This document shows positions 11,667 to 21,723 of a DNA stretch of 64,000 bases, piece by piece. The notes under the pieces are model-generated. The model was not told the DNA's origin and did no database searches. It saw only the letters and a program-made list of their open reading frames with translations. The position numbers were made by a program, and so were the translations under genes. The DNA lies in the NCBI GenBank assembly GCA_022559985.1, contig JAFJTR010000003.1:124001-188000 (forward strand), given 5' to 3'. This DNA is from Parastagonospora avenae f. sp. tritici 18332-5 (Eukaryota; Ascomycota; Dothideomycetes; Pleosporales; Phaeosphaeriaceae). Each line of letters starts with the position of its first letter. Position 1 is the first letter of the stretch.

Positions 11667-14276
11667 TCAGATCACAATGTACTCCCCGTCGATACGATTC
11701 ATTGCTTTTCTCCACCTGAACGCCTGTTGTAGAGTGCCGAATGGCCCGGGCTTTTGAGGTGGATGCATGGGCACGTCACCGTCGCCTTCGTTGGCGACCC
11801 AGTCGTCATCGTCGCGCCAGACGCGTTCAAGGACTTCCAGGCCGCTGAGGTTGTTGAAGAACCCACTCTCACGTTGGATCTCCACGCAGCGCTGTCGTAC
11901 AACAGCGCGGTGCTCGTGGTCCACGCACTCTGTGCCTACGATGAAGAGTGGCCAGAGAAGAAATTTGTTCACGCAGCTTGTGATACCAATCTGCGAGATG
12001 TGGTACAGGCCTTGCGCAACGAGGTTCTGGAAGTTGTGTGCTCCGGCCGGCAGTGTTGGGTGAGCTAGACGCTCGATGTAGAGGAGTGCAGCATAGCGGA
12101 AGCTCTCACTGATGTGGAACAAGGCTGCCTGTGCAGGTGACATGAGAAGCATGGAGGAGGTTGCATCACACGAGTCTGCAGGGACCTCCCCAGCATCACC
12201 GAAATCCCACTCCTGTAGTCGAATTCGGAGGTCATTCCATTCCGTCCAGAAAGCGGAGCGAGGATCCTCGCGCGCCGACGGGGACATGGGGTTTGGCTGT
12301 TCGGAAATTGGCGTACCCCAGCCGTTGCCGTCAACGTTGTCGAAATTGAAGGAATAAAAGTCGTTGAGCTTTTTTGGCCGGGGTGATGACGTCGGCGTAT
12401 CATCATTGTCGCGGACTGGTCGGTTCTGGCTCAGGAGATTAAGTCTTCCGAGCCGTGCGATGAGCTTGAATAATCGGCCTTCGCAGCCCGAATGGTGCTC
12501 CATTTGGCCCAAATTGGAGCCCAAATTCATCATGTCGAGAGAATCGCCTCGCACCTCGATCTCGCGATCATTGACGGCAGCTGTCATGACATCAAACCAC
12601 GTAAAAAATGTTTCAATCCAACCAACAAAATCCGATTGTACACTCCTGTCTCGTAAGCTCAAAAGCTTCTGAACGCCCGCTAATTGTGTCTTGAACTTTG
12701 TGAATCCCGAATCGCAGACGTGAAAAAGACATAGTATGAGAAGTGTGGCGAGTACAGAATCGTCCTGCGAGCCGCTGTAGTCGACCAACTTCTTGTTGAG
12801 TAGTGCGATGGAGTTTGTTTTGTAATGCTTCTCTTCGACGGTAGCTTGGCCGTGCATCTCACGAAGCTCGCGAGCTGTCATTTGAGAGTAAGCATGATCT
12901 GGGATCAGCCGATAGTCTTGTGGCAGACTCAATCGTCGTCCCTCGATGCCACCACGCATGCGCATGTTGTTTGTCGCCAGAGCCGCAATGGCGTTCTGGA
13001 GCTCCTCGTGTTGCAGTGCAAGACGTATGATGTGCATGCGATATGGGTTGGTTGGAGTGTCAAAAGCCACCAGTACCGGGCATATAAATTTGTCGTAGTA
13101 GTCCAGAAGGTATGACATCCGCGGGGAAAGGGGCGTAACGGTTGCAAGACTCTGAGGAATAGAAGTGGTGAGCGCGAGAACGTCTAGAGACAGGGGGCCA
13201 GAGCCATAGGAAAACGTACCCTCCGAGGGGAGAAAGGAGAAACCTGGTTGGAATCCAGTAAAACTCGAACTCATCTCTCCTTCACTGAAAATATCTGGGT
13301 ATGCTGGTGGGCCCATGTTTTGCTGAGCAGAATTGACTTCGACGTAGTCATGGATGCTCTGGTCCGAGCTCACACTCGAGCTCATGTCGTCAGCCATGGG
13401 GAGGGAGCGAGCAGCTTCGTTGAGGAAGAAGCTATCCAGTGAACCGAACGGCCCTTGGTCGTGGGAACTGACGGAAGAGTAACGAGGTATGGAAGGGTCC
13501 GCAAATGGGAACTCGTCGACTGGAGTCTGTGGGTAGTCGCTGGGAGAAGGAAAGTCACTATCGCTATAGGTGCCGAGCGAGGCTGACGAGGCTGACATCC
13601 CATTCTCTTCGTATGGCATGTGAATCGTTGTCTGCAACCTCTGCAGAGGACCGCGGTGGGCTTGAGGTCGATTCATCTTGGACTGTGGACGTAGGAACTC
13701 GAAATGGTCTCCATGATGCTGCATGGGGAAGCCCATCGGTGTGGAAGGCGATGGTATGGCTATCGGGCTTGTAGCACTGAAATATTGGTATTCTTGTGGG
13801 GCGGAGTACATAGGCGTGGTCGGGCTTGTGGGTGAGTGGATCCCGAAGTCCATGCTTCCTCGAGTGCTGAAGTTGCCGGTACGTTGTTGGGTGGTTGTTG
13901 AAGTGGTGCTAGCCGATGCAGTTGAGTTTTTGCGAGCTTGGGTTTTTGGTTCTTGTGAACCAGCGGCGGGTGGTGACTTCGCAATTGGCAAAGACATGCC
14001 TCGAAGTTTACCACGACTTGCAACGCCAACCCCCCAGGTCAGAGTCGTGCGGTAGCCAGAGCATTCTTTACCAATCTCGACACATTGGCCACAGTAGGGG
14101 CGTCGACGATCACACTTCAGTTGTCGTTTCTTGCAGGAGAAGCAGTCCTCGGTGGCTCCGGTGGCAGGCGCCCTTCTTCTCCTTTTCCTGGGTGCAGCAG
14201 CGGCGGCATTGTTGGTGGTTGCCTCGACTACTTTCTGAGGCTCGGCAACCTGGGTGGTAGTTGGGGAGACAGCCAT
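11667..14276 (-). CDS. Zn2Cys6 transcription factor with fungal_trans_2-like C-terminal region
   Basis: A single 869-codon exon. The zinc cluster lies at residues 45-72 (C-x2-C-x6-C-x6-C-x2-C-x6-C) directly after the basic stretch PRKRRRR, and is followed by a conserved-looking TWGVGVASRGKLRG segment. Residues ~95-370 are Ser/Thr/Pro/Gln-rich and probably disordered, which could include activation segments. From about residue 375 a helical region (SYLLDYYDKFICPVLVAFD ... NPYRMHIIRLALQHEELQNAIAALA ... LATLLILCLFHVCD) matches the fungal-specific transcription factor layout of the PF11951 type. This would be a nuclear DNA-binding regulator. Its targets are unknown. The nearest genes, an MFS transporter on the same strand and HMG-CoA lyase, are several kb away, so no cluster role is implied. 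ATG 14276 is the first in frame and precedes the zinc cluster by a reasonable 44 residues. Confidence 0.9.
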   Translation of the reverse strand: MAVSPTTTQVAEPQKVVEATTNNAAAAAPRKRRRRAPATGATEDCFSCKKRQLKCDRRRPYCGQCVEIGKECSGYRTTLTWGVGVASRGKLRGMSLPIAKSPPAAGSQEPKTQARKNSTASASTTSTTTQQRTGNFSTRGSMDFGIHSPTSPTTPMYSAPQEYQYFSATSPIAIPSPSTPMGFPMQHHGDHFEFLRPQSKMNRPQAHRGPLQRLQTTIHMPYEENGMSASSASLGTYSDSDFPSPSDYPQTPVDEFPFADPSIPRYSSVSSHDQGPFGSLDSFFLNEAARSLPMADDMSSSVSSDQSIHDYVEVNSAQQNMGPPAYPDIFSEGEMSSSFTGFQPGFSFLPSEGTFSYGSGPLSLDVLALTTSIPQSLATVTPLSPRMSYLLDYYDKFICPVLVAFDTPTNPYRMHIIRLALQHEELQNAIAALATNNMRMRGGIEGRRLSLPQDYRLIPDHAYSQMTARELREMHGQATVEEKHYKTNSIALLNKKLVDYSGSQDDSVLATLLILCLFHVCDSGFTKFKTQLAGVQKLLSLRDRSVQSDFVGWIETFFTWFDVMTAAVNDREIEVRGDSLDMMNLGSNLGQMEHHSGCEGRLFKLIARLGRLNLLSQNRPVRDNDDTPTSSPRPKKLNDFYSFNFDNVDGNGWGTPISEQPNPMSPSAREDPRSAFWTEWNDLRIRLQEWDFGDAGEVPADSCDATSSMLLMSPAQAALFHISESFRYAALLYIERLAHPTLPAGAHNFQNLVAQGLYHISQIGITSCVNKFLLWPLFIVGTECVDHEHRAVVRQRCVEIQRESGFFNNLSGLEVLERVWRDDDDWVANEGDGDVPMHPPQKPGPFGTLQQAFRWRKAMNRIDGEYIVI

Positions 14277-17200
14277 GGTGGTTGGATAGAAGATGGAAGT
14301 TATTGCAGACAGTTACGAGGTAACATATGCAGGATGTGGATCGTGTATAGTATGTGTATAAACAGATAGATGGAACGGCGAGGGGCAATACTCAATGGAG
14401 CATAGAGGGCGCGTCACGGTGGGTAAGTATTATTTTGTCGACGGGTAAGGGTAGGGAGCTTGGTCCTGGTCAGATAAGGGCAGGACCCTAGCAGACAGGG
14501 TTTAAGGGAGCCAAGAATTAGGATGCTAAATACCGCGGCATTCTGGACGCTAGCATGTTCAGAGCGGAGGAGGTCATTCTTGAGATGTGCATGAAGGAAG
14601 TGGCCTGCAGCGAGTAGGCCCTGTGCCCGCATGTTCGAGCAGCCGCTACGAGGCTATGTTCTGTGGCAACCCCTGCCAGCACCCCACACACGGACGGCGT
14701 ATTGCACGTCCGAGAGGGTCATGGTCGGGTTACATCGCGGACAGGTGTCGCACCCCTGCAGAACCTTGGACGGCGGATGGCGACAGTGGTTGTCTGCAGG
14801 ACGGAGAGGGCTGGACGCCACGGTACATCCACCAATCACTACTCGTACAGGGTCCGATCTGCTACCGGCCACTAGTCTCGGAGGTGCTAACGTCTGTAGC
14901 CATTGAGGGAGCTGGTCTCGAGCCTTCCGGGGTGGTAGCGTTCGAAGGCTTGCTCGGCTGGCAGCCTTCTGCATCACCACTGCTGCCATTGCTGATAGCG
15001 TCAGGTCCGGTACAGACAGGCTGAGCAAGCCGACGAATGACCGGCGCGCAAAACAGGCGACGGAGCCGACCGAGCAGATCAGTGTCCCGTTGCGAAGCTG
15101 CATCGAAGCTGTGTGGAAGATGGCAGGCGCTTGCTGCCCGCCATTTGGAGCACACAGCGAAAGCCGCCCGCTGTGAAGCATCCGCCAAGATGAGGCCCCC
15201 GTACGTAAGGTTAAAGAGACGGCCTCGCAGCGCAGAGGACAGCACCCCGCAAACCACCGTCGTCGCGTAGCCTGCATCTGCCGCGTTTGCGCATGGCATG
15301 AAGATGGTAGTCGTGATGCAATCTCCGTTGGGACGCACGCGACTGCCGCACACGCTGGACGAGTGTTTGACGGGGGCCCAGATGAGGATATTGCGATGAC
15401 ATCGAGGACCACACGGGAAGAGGCGTGAATGATGCAAAGCATGCAAGCAGGGCCTGGGGTGTTTGTCAGTGCTGCTGGCAGCGCGCGGTCTTTTGCCCGG
15501 TCCTGCGAGTGTGCTCGTCGCCTGCTCCGCAGCGTCTTGGCGAACCCGTTCCCCTGGGATGTTGACTTGATAACAGCCTGCGGGTCTGATGAGAAGGAGA
15601 TATGACCACCGTCCTTCACCGTGCCCCCACGTCCCGACGATTCGCGAGCAGAACAGCAGCGGCGAACACAACACCACCACCATCACCAGGCGCATATGGC
15701 CGTGTCTCGCGGTCGCGGTCATCCTTCACTCTGGCATGCCCAACGTCTCTCCAGAACGGTTTGCGCCCCCGCTCGTGCAAGCTAGACGATCTTGCACCGG
15801 GCAGCCAATGAAGCGCGCCACTACGCCCTGGCTATTCTGTACTTGCATCTTAGTTGCTAGCAAGAACCAGCCCACGACACCTCCTTGTTGGGCAGAGCCA
15901 GGTGACCAGACACGGCCGACGCTTTGCTCTTGCAAACCACTCTATGCAGTCCGCAGCCCTTCCTGAACACTCTGATCATGAATCGCGCCAACTCGTGCTT
16001 CACCGTTCACTGCTGCGCTAGTCTGCTTGCGGCAATGCGCACGTGAGGGCCAAGACAGACACGCATCGGCGAACAGGCACCTTCGGCACCCTGCGCACAC
16101 TCCACCATTCAGCAGTTTGTCTCAAGTAACAAGCACCACAACTCCCGTCAGCAGGTGCACCGTGTCCAACTAACAAGGGTGCATTTCCGCCTGCTAGCTT
16201 CCTGTTCCTGGAGAACGAATTCCTCTGGAGATGCGACGGCGCCCTCTTGCACGCGGGGTAACAGTGCTGTAGTCTGGGGATACGAGGGCATCCACCTGGC
16301 CCCGCTGGTGTTGCAAGGAGAGCGACTACAAGACTCTCTGGTGCGTGCCAGGTGAACTTGCCGCGAAAGACCCGTTGACAGTGGCTTTGCCAGCCTAGAC
16401 CCTTTTGCACATCAGTGAGCTTGACTCGGACAGAGCCTCAGGCGGATGTCGGCAAGCTGCCTAGATCTGATGTCGGGATTGATAGGGAGCTGTCGGCAAG
16501 TTAAGCAACGTCGTTGTCAGACCGAGAAACTCCACCAGCGGCAATGGCTCCAAGAGCAAGCATAGAGCATGAAGATCGATGTCGCAATTCTAGACAAACA
16601 AAGATCATATGCCGGATCTTAGCGCTAGGAACAAATAGATCTCGTAGCGAGCGGCCTAGTAAAGTCCGTACGAGATATATTTCGCCGAAGCATTCTCCCG
16701 GCCGCGATATTATTGAAACACTTTTGATCTCGCTTCACGGACACTCTTCTGTATCCCAGGAAACTGTTGCGGCAACTGTCGAAAGTCGTCCGGACAGCTA
16801 CCGAGGCACTGCGTATAATCGCTGGCCCTGCGGACGCATGTGGGAGCGGCATGGTCAACTGGCTGTGCAAGCCGCATCGGCAAAACTCATGCAAGCCGGC
16901 GGCTACAAGTGAGATTTGTCGACGGAGGCCTCTTTTGCGCGTCCCACATTCGATTTGCAAGCTCCAGAGCGATCTTTAGAGCATGACTCTTTAGCGCATC
17001 ATATCTACCAGAGGCAGAATGTTTCCGATTGTTGACCACGCGAGCTATCGCAACGAATTGAGAAGAGCGGTCAGCGGTCGAGTTTGGGGGCATCCGGGGT
17101 ACTGGAAACTTTCCAGCAGCTCGACACGTGAGGGATCGATTGGGCATGAATCACAACGCCTGTGCTCATTTCGGGCTTCTAACCATTTGCGATCTAGGTG

Positions 17201-17759
17201 CGCACACTGAAAATCAACCTCACTCCGCTGCATGAAGCTCATGGTAGTCGTATATCGTGTGACATGTTGTTGTAGATTATACATCGATGTGATCAGCCAT
17301 GGAGTACCTCTTTCGGTACGTAGAGGGCCTGCATATGCTATTCTGGCATATTCAGGAGATGAGCTCCTGCGTCGGCCAATCTTCGCCATAAAGCCATCGT
17401 GCGAAATGCAGCCGCTATCATTGTGCTTGAACCGCGCACAGGAGCTAATGATAGATAACTGAATTCAGCGATATGCTGACGATCAGATTTGCTCATGATC
17501 ATACGTGGCTCTTGGTAATGTTGCGACCATAGTACTTCTGCAGTGATTGTAGGAGGATGCATCAAGCACATTTGACATGGCTTGACGGCTGTGGCTGAGA
17601 AACGTATGAGGCTGAAGAATTGTGGTCCGAGCGCAAGCTGCCTCGGTGAAGCGTCATCCCCGCAAGCTTCCCCACACGCATCAGCTCTCCAGTGCAACTC
17701 CACGTGTAACTCCACTCTTAAAAAATTTGGTAGCGTGCAAAGATCACAGCTGGCTGCCA
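14277..17759. other. Intergenic, 3.5 kb
   Basis: Begins with the regulator's 5' flank. The stretch 14.6-15.7 kb is GC-rich and keeps two long minus-strand frames open at once (15619-14654 and 15722-14862). They overlap, lack domains and look compositional. From 16 kb to 17.7 kb nothing supportable was seen. Confidence 0.5.
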
Positions 17760-18993
17760 ATGTCTTCAAAATTTATCTGCCTCCGAGCAGCTCGTCTTGC
17801 TGCCCGGCACCCGTGCCATCGAAGGACTTTTGCTGCCGCCGCATCTAGCCGCGCAGACCACGTTCGTATTGTAGAAGTCGGCCCAAGAGATGGTTTGCAA
17901 AATGAGAGGCAGTCGATTCCAGTGGCGACCAAGATAGAGCTGGTGGAGAGATTGGCACAATCCGGGCTTGAGTACATTGAGGCGGGATCGTTTGTGTCGC
18001 CAAAATGGGTGCCCCAGGTAAGAAGTGTAAGCCGCAGTGCTCGCATCCTACTGACGCGATCCGCAGATGGCAAACTCTTCCGAGATACTCGAGCATGTTT
18101 TGAGGAATAGATCCAAGCTGCCGCAGAATGCCGTATACCAATGGCTCTTGCCGAACGTGAAAGGCCTGGATAACTTTCTTGCTGTGATGAAAGCAGAAGG
18201 GGAAGGGCAAGACGCGTACCCCAGACCGCCTCCGTCGCCGGGAGTAGAGGGCAGTCCGGCACTCAACACCTCGTCCCAAGATCCGAACGAAATGCCGTCG
18301 GTAGCCTCTGGCGCAGACGCGATGGGCAGCACTTCATCCTCGTCCGGTCCCCGCCACGAGGTCTCGATCTTCACAGCCGCAACCGAGTCCTTCACACGAA
18401 AGAACACGAACTGCTCGATAGCAGAGTCGCTAGAAAGATTCAAGCCGATAATGAACCGAGGGATGGAGATGGGCTTCAATGTACGAGCGTACATTTCAGT
18501 TGCGCTCGGTTGTCCATACGAAGGCCCGAACGTTGATCCACATAAAGTAGCGGAGCTGGCTGTGAGCTTGCTAGAGATGGGTGCCAGCGAGATATCGGTG
18601 GCAGATACCACGGGCATGGGCACAGCAATAAAGACGGCGGAACTTTTGAAGGCCTTAGACGCTGCCGGCATTGATAAGACGGATCTGGCACTACACTTCC
18701 ACGACACATACGGCCAGGCTTTGGTGAACTCGATGGTTGCGCTTGAGCATGGCATTCGCACCTTCGACTCAGCGGTGGGTGGTCTTGGTGGATGCCCCTT
18801 CAGCCCTGGCGCGACTGGAAACGTTGCGACGGAGGACATGGTGCACTGCTTCCACAGCCTAGGACTGAAGACTGGTGTAGACATGGAGAAGCTTTCTGAA
18901 ACGGGAGAGTGGATCTCACAGCAGCTCGGAAAGTCGAATGAGAGCAGAGCTGGGAAGGCGACGATGGCGCAAGTGCGTAAAGAGAAGCAGTAA
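17760..18993 (+). CDS. Hydroxymethylglutaryl-CoA lyase, mitochondrial
   Basis: Exons 17760-18017 and 18067-18993 (49-nt intron, CTGAC branch) encode 394 residues. ATG 17760 begins a basic, Ala/Arg-rich leader (MSSKFICLRAARLAARH) typical of mitochondrial import. The HMGL-like TIM barrel starts at VRIVEVGPRDGLQNE, which carries the catalytic Arg-Asp pair. VADTTGMGT, the metal-binding LHFHDTYGQ histidines and the active-site loop GGLGGCPFSPGATGNVATED with its cysteine are all intact. The enzyme cleaves HMG-CoA to acetyl-CoA and acetoacetate, the last step of leucine catabolism. Between LDNFLAVMKAEGEG and RHEVSIFTAATESF there is a Pro/Ser-rich insertion of about 50 residues that the human enzyme lacks. 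It is probably a disordered loop; splice signals to remove it were not convincing. Identity is secure. Confidence 0.95.
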
Positions 18994-19314
18994 AAGTTAG
19001 CAATCGAAGCATACCAAGAATGATCACATGCCCGCAGATATGTGTGAGGTACGATCAGGTGTAGAGGAGATGTCGCGCGCGATCAATAACATTGGACGTC
19101 ATGGCTCCTGCTGCTCTTTCCTCTCACCTACCTACTAGCGCGCTCTCTGTCCCAATATTCGCTCATCTCATCCACTACGCGACGCGTCCAGCTTCCGTAC
19201 AACATTGCATTCTTCTGCATCTCACTGACTTTGTGAGTGAGGCCTTCGGTAAGTACGATAGAAGCGGCTATTTGCGCGTCCTAATTCTACTGCAGGCTCA
19301 CCCGACCATAAGCC
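18994..19314. other. Short intergenic
   Basis: 321 bases between HMG-CoA lyase and the F-box-like gene. It must hold the lyase 3' UTR and the next promoter; no specific signal was recognised. Confidence 0.5.
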
Positions 19315-20781
19315 ATGGCAGCGTCACTGCCTGGCTTGCCTGCCGAACTTCTCCTCCAGATAATCGAATGCAATTCTGATCCAAGACTTCTGAACGGCGG
19401 TTGTAGTGAATTGTCCTTCCACATCTCCGGGATCATGCCATATGATCAGAGGTCTACGCTCATCGCACTCCGGACTACATGCGTCGAGCTCAATGCGAAA
19501 CTTGTTTACTTCTTCGGTTCCAAATACCTCAAGGACATCAGAGCCAGTCTCTCGGAACCAGGACTTCTACGACTCCAAGAGATTTCGAAGGATCCTCTTC
19601 GCGTCCATATTCAATGCGTCACTATTGCAGTTTCGACAATCTTTCAACAACATTTCTATTAATCTGATTCGGACAGCACTGGTGCCATTCAATGCTCTTG
19701 GTACTCGTAATCCGCACTTATGGACATGGACGTTCAGTATTGCGAATGTTACTTCATCGAGAGCGTCGCACAATTCGTCGCAGATGGCTCCTGTAGCTGT
19801 CTACTTTGTCCAGCATTGTCTGGACTAGTCAATCTGAAAGCTTTCACTATCCAACCGCCTCGAGTAGATCGCGACTTGATCAAAACGAAGTCTGCGGAGA
19901 TTCAGCGCCGTTGGTTCATGTCGTGCAAGACACTGCTTGTTGCCGCACTCACTGGAGCTATCGCGCTAGAAGAACTCTCCATCGAGCGTATTCCCGGGAA
20001 CTCACGGATGCCACTCTCTGCACTTGAAGTGATCGCTTCAAACTGGCCTCAATGGGCCACTTCTCTAGTAAAGCTGCAACTCAATTTCGTCAACGACATT
20101 CACGAAGGTATGGTTAGACACCAAGACCGATCAAAGCTAACTCTGTCTAACCATCAAGACACCTTTCACATGAGCGTTCGAATGATCACTGCACACCTTG
20201 TCAGATTTACAGCCTTAGCTCATCTTCAGCTTTCCCTTCTGAACACTCCTGCGCTCTACTTCAAACAACTGGCCAAGGCGCTACCGATGATGGGATTACA
20301 GACTTTAGACGTACAAAACATCTCCACTCGCTACAGGTACATTGTAAAATTCCTCTCATCATGCACCGACACTCTGCGCTCCTTCAGCCTGTCGCACAGC
20401 AGACTTGCCGAGCGCGATAACTTCGAGCAATCGATACGCCTATGCACATATATACTGAAGCTACGCAAGTGCGTCTTTCGAAGTTTGAATGCTGGTAACC
20501 AAGGATTGCATCTCGGGCGTTTCAATCAATCGCGCCCACAAACTGTGGAGGATCTATATTACTCACGTGGCCGCCCTCTATCCGATACACATCTTGAGTC
20601 CGACCAGCGTGATTGGGTGTCAGTCTACATAAACGCCCAGGATGGTTACGCAGTCGAGCTCGACTCTGATGAGGGCGACGACATTAAGCACTGGTTGAGT
20701 CAATTACAACGGACTGTGGAGCTCAAGGAGGCCTGGGATGAGGAACGATTTTCATTGGCACGGCAAATGCGGTTGGTGTAG
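19315..20781 (+). CDS. F-box-like/leucine-rich protein, copy A (intron or nonsense codons unresolved)
   Basis: Starts MAASLPGLPAELLLQIIE, the LPxELLxxI pattern of an F-box, and continues for 115 codons to TAA at 19660-19662. The same frame reopens and runs to 20781 with leucine-rich segments (LVNLKAFTIQPP, LVKLQLNF, LAHLQLSLL, MMGLQTLDVQN) and a C-terminal WLSQL motif like those of copies B and D. A second in-frame TAA occurs near 19708. Both stops would be removed, with the frame kept, by an intron 19630-19737 (GTTTCG donor, CAG acceptor), giving 452 aa. The donor is non-consensus. F-box proteins usually act as substrate adaptors of SCF ubiquitin ligases; I have no substrate. Three related copies lie near 58-63 kb. 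Either a real gene with a weak donor or an early pseudogene. Confidence 0.6.
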
Positions 20782-21723
20782 AAATCCATCAATTTAGACG
20801 TATGACAAACTTTTTACATCGGTAGCTTAAGTGGTTGTCGCTGCCTTCGATAAGTAAGATATTTCGTTACGTTCGTTTACTATCGGATGGTTGTGAGCAA
20901 AACTTTAAGTTTCGTGATCGCAGCGGGAAAGTATAGTCGGCCTTGTATCTAACAGTTCTGGTTCCTTTCACGTTATTCGAGTCTTGCGAAAAGTTTCCTT
21001 CAAAGCCACGTTTCTCAAGCCACATGTGTGAAGAATTAGATCGGCAAAGCGTTTCGAGTGAAGTCCCCATCTTGACGCGTCGCTGCGCGGATCACTGTAT
21101 TAATCAGCATAGAAGTCATGCAAGCGACGCTATCTGGGAGCGCTTACCGGGTTGAGTGGTGCAAGAAGTGTTGTGTAGAAAAGGTGAGGTCGAGCAAAGC
21201 GGAAATAACATATAGCGCAAACAAACGGCTAGCGCTGCGCTAGTTGGACCCTGGACGGTGAAGGTGAAGACAGTCGCGACTTCCGTAAAAACTCTGAAAA
21301 GTCGCGACACGTGTGTCGAAAGCACTGAAAATGGACAGAAGACATTTTTGCGGTAGTGGAATAATGTACGATCCATTAACTATATCGCCATTCCTCATAA
21401 CAATACCTCAATGATAGTAATAACGCAGCCCAACTCAAATGTTGAGGGAGGCGAGGCTGCATAAAAAGTCGCTCAGCAAATCTCCCCCAAACGCCTTTTA
21501 TTCGCCCCCTGGGGCCAACCCGTTATGCTCAGGTTGTGCTGCCCAGTGACCAGCCCGTACTTGCGAAATACCAAACTTTTGTGTACCCCTCGGTTTGCTC
21601 CGGCCGTTCAGAATGTTAAAACGGCTGCATGCGCGAGAATGATGAGAAAGGAAAGAGGTTGTGATGGCGGTGTCGGATGTGGTCGACGTTGTGCCTCACG
21701 GGTGTGTAGGATGGGTGTGAGTG
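20782..21723. other. Intergenic with clustered palindromes
   Basis: Lies between convergent genes. The segment 21230-21325 contains CTAGCG-CTG-CGCTAG, two GTCGCGAC palindromes and ACACGTGT. No coding frame is supported. Confidence 0.5.

Noticed and set aside
14654..15722. Annotating either long minus-strand frame as a protein
   Set aside because: Two phases are open at once in GC-rich DNA; neither protein shows a fold, signal or family motif.
20821..20900. tRNA-like start (GGTAGCTTAAGTGGT)
   Set aside because: No B-box/TPsiC arm at the right distance and no acceptor stem pairing.
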